Positions 13,001 through 22,739 of a stretch of 64,000 bases of DNA are shown one piece after another (position 1 is the stretch's first letter; each line of letters begins with the position of its first letter). This DNA is from Steromphala cineraria (lineage: Eukaryota > Mollusca > Gastropoda > Trochida > Trochidae): positions 35,160,801 through 35,224,800 of the forward strand of contig OU744734.1 in NCBI GenBank assembly GCA_916613615.1, in the 5' to 3' direction. The position numbers and the translations under genes were made by a program. Under the pieces are notes generated by a model that ran no database searches, was not told the origin of the DNA, and saw only the letters and a program-made list of their open reading frames with translations.

Positions 13001-14201
13001 CTTCGACAGGAAGCGGAAATACTTCTAGGTAGTGTGTTAACTTAAATTATTATATTGTGAAGTTAGAGTTACTTCCCTTTGGAAGAAACGATCGAGATTG
13101 AGATTGACCATCACAAGGTCGTACGAAGTCGGCAAATATCTAAACATGCGGAAATACTTTGAGGTTCGTTGCTATACCCAGAGATATGTGCATAAGGGGT
13201 GGTTTAGTCGTACAAAACTTACAATAAAACACGAAGAAAGGGTTTTGTCATTCTCGCCCCACAGAGGCAAATCACGTCATGAAATATTGATCTGTTCTTA
13301 GTAACCGATTTTGCGGGGAAGAATGGGAGATTCCTGATTGGAGAGAGTATGTTAAGTGACAAAAACATTTTTGTAAAAAAAAAGCATCACTTTCGACTGT
13401 TTTTAAAGACGAGAAACATAAAAAAAAGTTTTGGCCTTATCTAGTCTTAACCAGGCATGATCGTAAACATCCTGTCTCCGTGTAGAACGTTACGCTAACT
13501 CCACTAATATGTACCCTGGGCTCAGAAGCTAGATTTGCTCGCGCGGCCTGACTTGGTATATAGCCAATCAACTCATTTTCTTGCCACCTTCTCGATAAAA
13601 TTTCAACGAGAAAATGATTTGATTAGCTATTTCGCAAGTCGAGCGAATCTAGCTTCTGAGCCTAGGGTACAGATTAGTGCAGTTAGCGTAACATTCGTAC
13701 CCCGAGACAGGATGGATCGTAAATGGGATTTGGAACAAGTTGTCAACATCCTCTCCGTGGTATTTACAGTATTGAACAAATGACGTATATACACATTGTT
13801 GTCAGATACTGGACACTTGATACTGGTACAAAAGAGAGCCAGTATCAAGAAGAGTACTAGTACTGTTTATATTTACAACCGTATTACACAGATAGTTTTG
13901 TATCATGAATGAATGATTGAACTTCCCTCAAAAGTTTTATTGATTGAAACATTTACATTTTTTTTCATTTTCTTCAGGGAACAAATTCAACATCAGGGAG
14001 TTCCATCACGTGGTCCTAAGACTAGGCAGCGTCCCATTGGATATCCTAGAGGAGGAGGTCCATGATTGGATAACTGAACGCCTCTCTCCTCGCCAGCCAA
14101 TCGTATCAACGATCTCAGTTTTATCAACAGCAGCAGCAAAAACATATAACATATTCCTAAACACAATTATAGTGTTGTTTTTATTACTAGTAATCAAATA
14201 G
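834..14201 (+). CDS. DUF885-family protein (HExxPGHH motif), 3' nine exons; 5' part outside window
   Basis: Nine GT-AG exons join in frame: 834-1001, 8233-8319, 8746-8840, 9722-9805, 10239-10407, 11063-11127, 11821-11892, 12859-13028 and 13978-14201. They encode 377 residues plus a stop. DUF885 landmarks appear in the family's order: the SPEDIFELGVKEVDRI segment, HETDPGHHFQ, GWALYAEYLGEEMGLY, RACRLVVDTGIHAFGWTRE, WPGQAVSYKVG, and the closing FHHVVLRLGSVPLDILEE. The HExxPGHH motif suggests a metal-dependent, zincin-like hydrolase, but the activity of animal members is not established. After the usual family end, the protein adds ~35 residues ending in a hydrophobic stretch (about NTIIVLFLLLVIK). 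This fits a GPI signal or a single membrane anchor, so the enzyme may be surface-tethered. The N-terminal half lies before the window. All exon phases agree and there are no in-frame stops, so the gene looks functional. Confidence 0.9.
1640..1699 (-). repeat. tRNA-like SINE head (degenerate)
   Basis: On the - strand an A-box-like ggcatagtggtagggcac is followed ~30 nt later by a B-box-like gaggttcgaatcc. The flanks do not pair into an acceptor stem, so this is a tRNA-derived repeat or pseudo-tRNA and not a working gene. Confidence 0.5.
3150..3330. repeat. Dispersed repeat, copy 1
   Basis: The stretch with caatgttcaac, atgcgtc-agccg and tctgcgcaagat, through to agatatgttggggttctg, matches 4905-5100 in order and spacing at roughly 75-80% by eye. 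No terminal repeats or coding capacity were seen. Confidence 0.6.
4394..4422. repeat. GC-rich hairpin at the edge of a dispersed repeat
   Basis: gtcccccgccgc pairs with gcgg-aa-cgggggac to make a ~12-bp stem with a tiny loop and bulge. It is followed by the CG-rich direct repeats cgtccgtccgtacgtccg. This islet is compositionally foreign to its AT-rich intron and looks like one end of a repeat family. No second end was found. Confidence 0.4.
4905..5100. repeat. Dispersed repeat, copy 2
   Basis: Direct-orientation partner of 3150-3330. It has the same core words (atgcgtccagccg, ctgcgcaagat, gatatgttggggttctgt). Short ORFs through it are incidental. Confidence 0.6.
7004..7351. mobile_element. 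TTAA-flanked MITE, 'GGGGCAGTAGCACG' family
   Basis: Starts TTAAAGGGGCAGTAGCACG and ends with the inverted CGTGCTACTGCCCCTTTAA, giving ~20-bp TIRs and TTAA at both edges (348 bp). It shares its interior (ttcattttatgtaagaaaa, cctgacatcaccttatatt) with copies at 9026, 15578, 16680, 19049 and 21186. The TTAA target fits piggyBac- or Kolobok-type mobilisation. It is too short to code, so it is non-autonomous. Confidence 0.88.
8233..8319 (+). CDS. DUF885 gene, second visible exon
   Basis: Between ttttttcag and AAG|gtgag are 29 codons in phase 0. The FHGDLKSFFQYVKYIPKFY segment matches the family's F-x-G-(S/T)-F-x-x-F...YLRxDPRFY stretch. A 7.2-kb intron precedes it. Confidence 0.85.
8746..8840 (+). 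CDS. DUF885 gene, third visible exon
   Basis: The exon lies between ttctacag and AC|gtaagt and ends in phase 2. It reads EQLLEKYKYMISKKIQPRL and continues as a basic amphipathic helix, as expected after the FY segment in this family. Confidence 0.82.
9026..9373. mobile_element. Decayed copy of the GGGGCAGTAGCACG MITE
   Basis: The interior is clearly homologous (gaacacctttaattcatttt, cctgacatcaccttatatt), but both TIRs are eroded (aaaggggcagttgg and acgtaaacgtgccttt). This is an old copy in the intron after the third visible exon. Confidence 0.8.
9722..9805 (+). CDS. DUF885 gene, fourth visible exon
   Basis: Acceptor ttttccag and donor AG|gtatg bound 84 nt, which take up phase 2 and leave phase 2. 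It encodes IVPVDVDGPWGSYGQNVFY and on to KEPHKR, the family's 'pV ... vFyvN' strand just before the active-site exon. Confidence 0.8.
10239..10407 (+). CDS. DUF885 gene, exon with HExxPGHH motif
   Basis: Acceptor tttacag and donor GAG|gtggg bound 169 nt. LALHETDPGHHFQ is the conserved metal-binding-like core (H-E-x-x-P-G-H-H) that defines the family. All expected residues are present, so this copy is predicted to be catalytically competent. Confidence 0.9.
10876..10935 (-). repeat. tRNA-like SINE head (degenerate)
   Basis: On the - strand gctcagtggtgaagtggtac resembles an A box and cccgggttttaatcc a degenerate B box ~45 nt later. No cloverleaf closes. It is intronic to the DUF885 gene. Confidence 0.4.
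11063..11127 (+). CDS. DUF885 gene, sixth visible exon
   Basis: A short 65-nt exon between gtttcag and CT|gtaagt encodes GWALYAEYLGEEMGLYESP, the highly conserved 'EGWALYAE' block that follows the HExxPGHH exon. Confidence 0.88.
11821..11892 (+). CDS. DUF885 gene, seventh visible exon
   Basis: Acceptor gttacag and donor GG|gtacg bound FGRYCSEIFRACRLVVDTG and IHAFG. RLVVDTG(I/L)HA is a family signature. A ~455-bp MITE begins only ~16 bp after the exon. Confidence 0.88.
11909..12366. mobile_element. ~455-bp MITE with TIR caggcaaaagaaagtacacac
   Basis: The left end caggcaaaagaaagtacac is matched, inverted, by gtgtactttcttttgcctgg at the right end. The interior matches the two arms of the 17.1-18.63 kb copy but lacks the ~1-kb Tc1-like insert found there. 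Here the junction reads continuously (aaattcTAtttcttac around 12183), so this copy preserves the unoccupied site. It lies in the intron after DUF885 exon seven. Confidence 0.82.
12859..13028 (+). CDS. DUF885 gene, eighth visible exon
   Basis: Acceptor cttccag and donor CTAG|gtagtg bound 170 nt. It completes G-WTRERAIRFL and carries YITWPGQAVSYKVGEIKI, the conserved WPGQ(A)xxYK(x)G block, followed by a charged helix. Confidence 0.88.
13258..13345. repeat. Fragment of the CACAGAGGCAGATCA repeat
   Basis: ccccacagaggcaaatcacg, then gaatgggagattcctgattgg, match in order the inverted right half of the element at 52488-52809. Only this fragment is present, in the last DUF885 intron. Confidence 0.55.
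13468..13713. repeat. Foldback element with ~110-bp arms
   Basis: Reading in from both sides gives the same order of words: catcctgtctc, gttacgctaact, actaat-tgtaccct, ggctcagaagctagatt, and cattttctcg near the centre. The arms are imperfect (about 85-90% by eye) and meet near 13590. No coding capacity. It lies in the last intron of the DUF885 gene. Confidence 0.75.
13978..14201 (+). CDS. DUF885 gene, terminal exon with hydrophobic tail
   Basis: Acceptor tcttcag opens the exon and TAG at 14199-14201 closes it. The first half is the canonical family C-terminus (FHHVVLRLGSVPLDILEEEV, then HDWI). The last ~35 residues are Ser/Thr/Ala-rich and end in a hydrophobic run with a terminal Lys. That is the layout of a GPI-attachment signal or a tail anchor; which of the two cannot be told from sequence alone. 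Confidence 0.85.
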
Positions 14202-14835
14202 ATGACTATGGATGAGTGTCGATGATTGTTTGTAGCCTGTTTGGTTAATGTTTAGGTGTAATGTCAGGTTCTGCGATCGTACTTTACATCTAGCGAAATA
14301 CACTGACGGTTATTCTGTAATTGACGTAAAAAAATACTGGGTGTTTTTAAGAACAGTTATCGGACATCAACATGCACCTGTTCGAAAAATCTAAAGTGAT
14401 TATTCTAAACTTGGTTTTTCAATTTGAATTATGAAAGAACAAATATGTGTTTATACTATCAAAGCGTAAATGAACATTTGTTTCGACAAGTTCTGTCATT
14501 CAATTGTATTTAAATTCAGAGATACAGTTTTATAAAGTGTAAAACAGCTTTTACTGAAATACACCATTTCGTGATGATAATGTAAGAACTATTTTAATAT
14601 GATCTCAAATAGAGTATGAATTGGTAATGTTCTTCTGTTGTAATACCCAAGCCAATTTAGAAACTTTATATAAAGGTTTTGAGTCAACATGACACATTAA
14701 GATAAGTTTATGGTTATAAAGTTCACCACGGGATTTAACATTATAGGTAGACACTAACAAGACTGGCATGTATCTGATGTAAATATATTTTTTTCGGTTG
14801 TGTACATATTTTTGTATCATGTCGTATTTTTTGGA

Positions 14836-14841
14836 AATAAA
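14836..14841 (+). terminator. Polyadenylation signal AATAAA, DUF885 gene
   Basis: First good AATAAA after the TAG at 14201, giving a ~640-nt 3' UTR. Position is the only evidence for its use. Confidence 0.5.
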
Positions 14842-15023
14842 GTCAAGGGCTAGTCCTTAGTAAACACTGATTTCTTTTGTCGTCAGTCAAAGTAAACCTA
14901 GCCTCAATATTATCCGTTTCACTCCTATACTGAGTCTAGAAAGGCCTAGGTTTACTTAGACTGTTTTGTCGTACATATGTTACTGATTATGCTCCTTGAT
15001 TTCAAGTGAGTCCTTTGGGTATG

Positions 15024-15581
15024 TTAAGGATGTCCGCTCCTTACTGTTAACCTTTAAAAATGAAATATGATTAAGTAAAGATTTTTTCTCATCTTTATTT
15101 ACTTCATGATATTCTACATCATCTACATACTTTTAAAAAACAAATAAAATAAAGAAAATGTGACTTTAGAGCCTCTAAAAAGTGCTTAAACAGCATAAAT
15201 GGCCTAAATTTGACTAAAAAGGGGGGGTTTTCAGGTACATTTTGTGTCAAAGCTTAAAAGAACCCACACTACCATATATATTTTTTCATTCATTTCGGTA
15301 GGGTAACATGAACTTTGTAACATATCACAAAAGGAAAAAAAGTTTATTACTAGAAATGTAGTATTTTAAAATTTTAAGCAGTTTTTTTCTCATTTTCCCA
15401 TAGACCTCCATGTTAAAATTGTACTTCACTCCACTATCTTACAGGCGTCATATCTCGAAAAAACCCACACTACCCCCTATTTTTTAATGCTGGTTTTTCA
15501 ATCATATACTTTGATCTTTAAAAAAAATACAAGTTAGAAACAAAGTTTAATACTATAAATTTGAGGAGCGAACATCCTTAA
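15024..15581. mobile_element. 558-bp TTAA element, TIR TTAAGGATGTCCGCTCCT
   Basis: TTAAGGATGTCCGCTCCT at the left is matched by inverted AGGAGCGAACATCCTTAA at the right, with one mismatch. The interior has two ccacactac words and T-rich tracts but no ORF. Its right TTAA (15578-15581) is also the left TTAA of the next MITE. Confidence 0.75.
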
Positions 15582-15941
15582 AGGGGCAGTAGCACGTTTT
15601 TTGATAATTTTATGATTCACAATTTTCACTGATAAATGTACGTTAATGCTAAATGTATTACTTTGATAGCTTCAAAAATCCCATTACACAAGCCAATCAG
15701 TAATAGTCAGAGGACAAAGTATGAAGATTCAAATAAAATCCACTGGCGGCCATTTTTTTTGAACACCTTTAATTCATTTTCATTAAGAAAAAGGAATTGC
15801 ATGACTAAACTTAATATTATATATTTGAATTATTACTGCTCCATTTTGTTTAAATACATTGTCTTTCAATTGGAACTATTAATTTTCATATTCCTGACAT
15901 CACCTCATATTCCCCCTAAAAACGTGCTACTGCCCCTTTAA
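15578..15941. mobile_element. GGGGCAGTAGCACG MITE, full length (364 bp)
   Basis: Both ~20-bp TIRs and both TTAA ends are intact, and the interior is in the same orientation as 7004-7351. The element abuts the preceding TTAA element with no spacer, so one inserted into the other's target duplication. Confidence 0.88.
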
Positions 15942-16077
15942 GGGACGGCTGGCGTGAAAATTGTACAAAAGACAATTACCAAAATTCCGCCCGCAAGGCA
16001 CAACTCAGGGCAGTGGACTAATTCAGACCTTGCTGCTGATCAACATTTATCTTAGTTTGAAGCCAGTACAGTAAGTA

Positions 16078-16145
16078 AGCAAGCAAACAAACAAACAAAC
16101 AAACAGCAAGCGATAAGTAAGTAAGTAGGTTAGTAGTTAGTAAAT
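16078..16145. repeat. Compound microsatellite (AAAC)n / (AAGT)n
   Basis: aagcaagcaaacaaacaaac passes into gtaagtaagtaggttag. Simple-sequence slippage tract with nothing coding nearby. Confidence 0.85.
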
Positions 16146-16679
16146 TAACATTTACTTTCATATTTCCAAAGATTTCTGATTGGACTAATTCTGGAAATGA
16201 ATATTGATAGATACTTGATACATCAATTTAGGTTTTTGGCACATATGAGAGCTAAATATGATATAACGAAAAAACGATAAAAAAATTATGCAGGTCGGAA
16301 GTTTAAACTTGAAGAGCAGAGCAGTGTTTTTATGGCTATAGCTTGTTATAAAAGCATCACATATATTTTACCGAAAGTCATTCTTGTTAAAAGAAACACG
16401 AATACGTGCAATAAAACAATTGATTTTTGACAGGAATATTAAGTCATCGGGTCAGTAAGGAATGATAGCTGTCCAATTCTCGTTCAACTTCTGGGTTGTC
16501 TATAACATATAATTGACATGATTGATTAATAAACGCTGTGTTGGGACACTATATTAGACTTAGCAAAATGTTCTCTATATTTGTAATAATATACATTTCT
16601 CTATTTTTGAATTGAAATATGGAATATTTCTAACAATCCAATAACAGTATACTAAATACATTATACAACAAAAGGGATT

Positions 16680-17015
16680 GAATATAAGGTGATGTAAGGA
16701 ATATGAAAATTAATAGTTCCAATTGAAAGACAATGTATATAAACTAAATGAAACAGTAATAATTCATATAACGTAAAGTTTAGCCATGCGATTCCTTTTT
16801 CTTACACAAATTGAATAAAAGGTGTTCACACAAAATGGCCGCTAAAGGGTTTAATTTGAATCTTCATACTTTGTCCTCTGACTATGAATGATTGGCTTGT
16901 GTAATGAGATTTTTGACATTGTCAAAATCATCCAGTTAGCATTAGCTTACAATTTTCAGTGAAATATTAAAAATATAAAATTATCAAAAAAACGTGCTAT
17001 ACTACTGCCCCTCAA
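16680..17015. mobile_element. GGGGCAGTAGCACG MITE, inverted and end-truncated
   Basis: Reads as the reverse complement of the other copies (aatataaggtgatgt...cttacacaaattgaataaaagg) and ends aaacgtgctatactactgcc. The TIR and TTAA are missing on the low-coordinate side, and a 3-nt duplication lies in the other TIR. Confidence 0.8.
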
Positions 17016-17415
17016 ACCGTCTTCGTTAGTTAAAGCCAAGCTGAAAGGGAATATTTCCGAATTCATGTATCTTCATCACGGTATATCTTCATGTAAACTA
17101 ACAGGCGAAAGAAGGTGCACACTTCAGATGAATTTATCATATGTAAGATTTTCAATTACAAACATTTCGAGATTTTGATTTCGTATTCTCAAACTGATAA
17201 GAACAAGAGTTTAATTATCGTTCAATGAGTTAAATTGTTATCATATTTTTCGAAAATTAAATTAAATGTTAATAAATTGTCCCGAAATTAATTTTGATAT
17301 AACACAAATGTCCATCAACGAAGAAAACATATTCTATGAGTAGATAAAAACGTGAATTTTTCATATATAGACAACATTTTAAACATGGTAGGGGTCGTGA
17401 TAGTAAATAATTCTA

Positions 17416-18433
17416 AACTGACGGGCAGAAGTTAGTATATGATCATTTCAGCAACTCAAAACAAACTCAAGATGAAAATATATTTATGATTTTTTTACTA
17501 CATTATAATCAACAATCATTTAGGATTACAATAACAACAAACTCAGGGCTGTACTGATTAAAGTTCCGGATATATTGAATGGTAAACACACTAGGGGTCA
17601 CAATTTCCCATTTTTAAAAACAGTTGAATATCTGCAGACAATGTTTACAATTCACAAGTTGCGTTAATGTTGTCAAAAGAGTTAATAACGTGTGTTGCGG
17701 GCGACGTCGGATTCGTCTATCCAGATGATCCCATAGGTGTTCGATTGGGTTCATATCCGGTGAGCACGCTGGCCAAGGCAGAACATTGACGTTTTGTTGT
17801 TGCGGGAAGTCCCGAGTCAATCTGGCAGGAAGCTTTTATACCCGCTTCACGTAATCGTCTGGTCACTGTGCGTCGACTGATGCGATGATTTAGGGCCGTT
17901 GCCACAGTTGCCGTCGCTGTTACGAACCGGTTTCGGAGGTGTATAGTCCGGATGTAGCGGTCCTCCGGGGGCGTCGTGACACGTGGTCTTCCACTTCTTG
18001 GCCTGTCCTGGGTACTACCAGTGTGCCTTAAGCGTGAAAACAGCCTACAGATTGTTGCAGCGGTACAGTTGAAAGTTCTTGCAATGTGGGCTTGAGAAGC
18101 TCCCATATCCCTCATTCCAATGGCTCGCTCTCTCTGAATTTGTGTCAACTTGGGCATTCTTTCGTGTGCTTTCAGTAACTGGGATCTGAGAGCGTACATC
18201 GACCCGATTTATACCAATTTCTTGCACGTGCATCATGGATGTTTTACATGGTGAGCTGTTTTACCATTTTCACGTGCTAGGAGTCACGTGATTATGCGCA
18301 GTGAAATCATGTGCATTTGCTTACATTCATTCAGTCCAGGCAAAGTTAGTTTTCGTAATTACAATGTTTAAAATCTACCCATGTTACAAAATTTTAATTT
18401 TTAAAACGTTATACTAACTTTTGTCCTTCAGTT
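17416..18433 (-). mobile_element. Tc1/mariner-type element, internally deleted, with TA target duplication
   Basis: TIRs read aactgacgggcagaagttag on the left and, inverted, aactgaaggacaaaagttag on the right. Each is flanked by TA (17414-17415 and 18434-18435), the Tc1/mariner target. At 1018 bp it is shorter than the ~1.6 kb usual for Tc1-like elements, because most of the DDE core is missing. It sits inside the older MITE. Confidence 0.85.
17614..18199 (-). pseudogene. Tc1-like transposase remnant (core deleted, frameshifted)
   Basis: The - strand reads a normal Tc1-type N-terminus, probably from the Met of MPKLTQIQRERAIGM. It has a paired helix-turn-helix DNA-binding region (GASQAHIARTFNCTAATICRL, then the GRPR linker in RPRSGRPRVTT and RYIRTIHLRNRF). 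After about REAGIKAS the central catalytic region is missing and the frame shifts. Translation resumes in another frame (17614-17820) with VLPWPACSPDMNPIEHLWDH, the end of the DDE domain with its glutamate. The first two catalytic aspartates were not found. No active transposase can be made; binding to its own ends by the N-terminal part cannot be excluded. Confidence 0.88.
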
Positions 18434-18962
18434 TATTTCGCACCTCTGTTAACATCAAATACAGTCATTGTATCTAAACAGACACCAAATTATTTGTATT
18501 TTTTTTCCAAACTACTGGAAATATGTGTTATTATAACGTGCTATATAACTTGATACATCACATGACTTAGATATTAAGTAGAATAATAAATTAAAACAAA
18601 CTGTGGTGTGTACTTTCTTTTGCCTGGCGATTGAGTTTTCATTAGTAAAAAATCTTACTATTTGATAAAAAGAATAATACATTTATCATATTCATATCTC
18701 TATTAATTTATTTTGTGTAAGACAAAAACGATGGTACAATAAGAGGTGATAAGGAGATATTTGATACTGGGTTGACAAGAAGATTAATGAGATTAGTGAG
18801 TAGGAGTATTGGACAGTGACAGGGTGCACGAACAGATGATCTAAGTCGACTTCTTAGAGAGACATTTAGAAGTTGTCTAAATAGTTCAGAGATAAAACGT
18901 TTGTTGTAGTAATAGAACATGTAAAGCCTGAAGAAAATCTTGTTAACTTGAAAATATGAAAA

Positions 18963-18996
18963 TATCCCCAAAAAAACGTGCTAGTGCCCTTTTAAA
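18963..18996. mobile_element. Relict terminal repeat of the GGGGCAGTAGCACG MITE
   Basis: ccccaaaaaaacgtgctagtgcccttttaa matches the right TIR with three changes. The sequence before it does not match the MITE interior, so only an end survives, or a diverged internal-deletion form. Confidence 0.55.
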
Positions 18997-19048
18997 GTCC
19001 TTGGTTATAGTTCTTTAGATTCACAAATTTTTTTGAAACATTGCAGCA

Positions 19049-19412
19049 TTAAAGGGGCAGTAGCACGTTTTTTGATAATTTTATATTTGATAATTTTCAC
19101 TGATAATTGTATGTCAATGCTAAATGTATTATTTTGATCGTGTCATACATTTCATTACACAAGCCAATCAGCCATAGTCAGAGGACAAAGTATGACGATT
19201 CACATACAATTTATTGGCGGCCATTTTTTGTGAACACCTTTTATTCATTTTCTGTAAGAAAAAGGAATCGCATAGCTAAACTTTACATTATATATTTGAA
19301 TTATTACTGCTCCATTTAGTTTGAATACATTGTCTTTCAATTGGAACCATTTATTTTCATTTTCCTGACATCACCTTATATTCCCCCTAAAAACGTGCTA
19401 CTGTCCCTTTAA
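19049..19412. mobile_element. GGGGCAGTAGCACG MITE, full length (364 bp)
   Basis: TTAA and a perfect left TIR; the right TIR has one substitution (ctgtcccttTAA). The interior closely matches the 15578 copy. It lies just outside the left duplicon. Confidence 0.88.
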
Positions 19413-20832
19413 GTAACAGAACCGAGTATATTTCGTACATTGTATATCTAGCCAAGCGACCAATAGTTCAGAGGTAAAACGTTGTTGTAGTAATACGTCA
19501 CATGTTCTGATGTCATTTATAGTTATTGCTCTGAAAAGTGTTTTAAATCTCACAACTAATTTCACTTAATGCATACAATTTTTTTATATTTTATTATTGT
19601 TATCAGTTTCAAAATACATCATGATACAGCCATTTATTCTAACAGTATAGAAACACAATATTAAATCAACAGTTTGAAGAAACTTGAAAATCACCAACTT
19701 TACATAACGTATACCAAAGACAGTTTAAGAAAGGAACCTGAAATATTATCCAGATATCCTCTAACGTGAATGTTGGTGCAGTCACAATTTCTAAAAAGAG
19801 TTTACAGCGAATTGGTTTCATCTCAGATCTAAGATACGAGTATACGGGTGAGATAGGTGTACGCGTACGACTACAGCGAAGTCCCTTAAGTTTGTTTATT
19901 TACCTGCGTCAAAATATCATATAATTGTATATGTATTTAAGGCATACTTTCAAATCGAAAACGAAACGGATGATGCTGAAAGTTCACCACTCACGTTAAC
20001 ATTCATTTTGCGTGTCATATTCTTTTTCAATACCTTACAGTTGTTCGTAACAATTTTGGCAAATCCTTGAAGTGACCAATGATTTACAAAAATTCGTAAA
20101 CACTGTTTTAATTTTTCTCTACACAATCCTTCCAAAGTGATAAATAGCATAAGGTCTGAGTCATATTTGTTCCATATTTTGTTCCTTAGGTCAATGTTAT
20201 TGAGCTGTTTTTTTAAAGAGAATCTAAGAAAATCGGAATTTCAAAAATATGCCTATTTAACCACGCCAAATTTCGAAATGTTCACATGAAACGAGGCGAT
20301 CCCAAAATTTGATTTGGGAATGTTTATTTTAAACATAGACAATTGGTGACCCAAATTACACGTTCTTTGCAGATAGACTGGAATATGAACAAACAAATGT
20401 ACGTAGTTGTAAATTATAATTAAGCCTATAATTAAACTATTCGAGTATATATTGTACATTGATTTCGTCTTCTAGTTCTGAAAGTAGTAGTTGATTATCA
20501 ATTACATCTTTCCCTAAGATGGCCAAAAGATGCCTCTAAAACAACAATATATTACTATGTATTTACTGTAGCTTCTACAGTTTCATACTAGTTTCTCACT
20601 TTATGGACCTATGAAATAAAGCATACTACAAACAAAAGAAATGGACACATGTACAAAAAGTTTATACCTGACCTTATCATCAAGAATAATGATCTTTCAT
20701 AGATGAAGAGTAATAGAATCACTCATAAGTAGTATGTTTAAATCATAAAAACATTGTGACATACATCGGACATAGACAATTAATGATTTTGGTTAATAAA
20801 TGGAATGACTGTTTTATGCCCAGTCAGTTTAG

Positions 20833-20840
20833 TATATATA
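20833..20840 (+). promoter_or_regulatory. TATA box of left gene A
   Basis: TATATATA lies 55 bp before the exon 1 ATG at the same place as TATATAAAG in the right copy. One substitution makes this copy a weaker consensus. Confidence 0.55.
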
Positions 20841-21185
20841 GCCGTCCCTCTAGAATCAACTCAGAACTCAACACACCTCTATTTCATCCTGAAGATGTCT
20901 TATCAACTTATCCTTCTTGGGCTTATACTTCAAGGTAGGAAAACCATTTACTTTCGGTTTGTCATAAAATATTGATTACTGTAAATGCAAAAATAAGAGA
21001 CTGTACGAAAATAATAGATGTCATGCTTTACTACATTTAAGCTATAGGGGTAAAACAAGGGGTATGATAACAGAGGCTTTCGCAAACCATTTACTTTCGT
21101 TTTGTCATAAAATATTTATTACTGTAAATGCAAAAATAAGAGACTGTACGAAAATAATGGATGTCATGCTTTAATAACTTTACGC

Positions 21186-21549
21186 TTAAAGGGGCAGTAG
21201 CACGTTTTTTGACAATTTTATATTTTCAATTTTTCACTGATAACTATAAGTTAATGCTAAATGTATTACTTTGATAGTATCATAAATCTCATAACACAAA
21301 CCAATTATCCGTAGTCAGAGAACAAAGTATGAGGATTCACATAAAATCCATTGGCAGCCATTTTTGTGTGAACACCTTTAATTCATTTTGTGTAAGAAAA
21401 GGAATCGCATGGCTTAACTTTACATTGTATATTTGATTTATTACTGCTCCATTTAGTTTTTATACATTGTCTAAAGATTGGAACCATTTATTTTCATTTT
21501 CCTGACATCACCTTATATTCCCCCTAAAAACGTGCTACTGCCCCTTTAA
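21186..21549. mobile_element. GGGGCAGTAGCACG MITE in intron 1 of left gene A
   Basis: Perfect TTAA ends and ~20-bp TIRs, 364 bp. The corresponding intron of the right gene A (46530-47008) lacks it, so insertion post-dates the duplication or it was lost on the right. Confidence 0.9.
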
Positions 21550-22739
21550 GAGGTAAAACATTTCCTTGTTTCTCTTATAAAACTTTAACTAACGAGACCT
21601 CACTTTCTTAATTGTCTGAACAAATCATTTGGGAACAACTGTAGTTTCAAATCCTTCTTGGGCTTATGCTTTAAGGTATGATAACACAGCTTCCATAATT
21701 TTCAAAGAACATTTCTTTTCGTTATATTAATAACATAATGATAACTGTAAGAGTAAAAGTAAGAGACTGTACGAAAATAATAGATGTCATGCTCTACTAC
21801 ATTTACCCGATAGAGGTAAAACATTTCCTAGTTTCGCTTAATAACTTTAGCTAACGAGATCTCACTTTCTAAATACATGTGATCAAATCATTTGGGAACA
21901 ACTGTAATTTGAAATGTTACACAAGCGTATCAATCATTATTTGAAATAATACCGCAAATTGTAATTTATGGTAATTGTTGGCACCTTACCATTTTGCTAC
22001 AAGTATTCCCCTCACAACAAGATGACATTGCGTTTCAGGAGTTGTTGCCCCTGACCCGTTCAACCAGTTCATGAGACAACATTACAACCAGCCTGGTCAA
22101 CATACTCCAGGTACCTCTGGCTCGTCCTATACACAGTATTCAGCTCCAGGCAACATCCTCACATCTGGACTCGGAGCTCAAGGTCCATTGTCAGGACTTT
22201 CTTCGAATCCAGCTTCAAACTCACAACCTCTGCCCCAAGGGAACACTATTACATATGGATATGAATCACAAAGACAGATAACAGGGTTTGAAACTGTTCC
22301 AAAGACCGGACCCAAACTTATGTCTCTTCAAGCAGCGGCTCCAACTACTAATTTGATCACTGGAGTAAGTTTACCTCAATGGGTTCAAGTTGGTCCTTTA
22401 TCCAGCCCTAAACGTATGCCTCTTCAAGAAACAGCTCCAACAAATTATCCTGTAACTGGAGTTGGTTCATCTAGCGGTGTTCAAGGTAGCACAGTTTCCG
22501 GGCCGAAACTTCTACCTCTTCAAGCAACTGCTCCAATTAATACTCAAATAAATGAAGTCGGAACAAAAGGCAAGACATCACGAATTCAACCAAGCCAAAC
22601 TTTTGGCTTATCACCTCTGTCTCCAGTTATACCCTTAGGACTAAAGCAGACATCCTCAGGATTAAACCAGACACCCTCTGCATCACAGACGTTCAATCAG
22701 CTGTCAGGACCTCCACAACTACCTGTTGGTGCTGCTCAA

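Larger units (their letters stand above)
17097..18636. mobile_element. MITE (sister of 11909-12366) carrying a Tc1-like insertion
   Basis: The outer TIRs are aacaggcgaaagaaggtg and, inverted, gtgtactttcttttgcctgg. The first ~310 bp and last ~200 bp align with the two halves of the 11909 copy. The middle 1018 bp (17416-18433) is absent there. Removing that block and one TA leaves ~515 bp, close to the sister copy's size. Confidence 0.8.

Noticed and set aside
17614..18199. Active Tc1 transposase
   Set aside because: The central DDE region is missing and the two remaining parts are in different frames.
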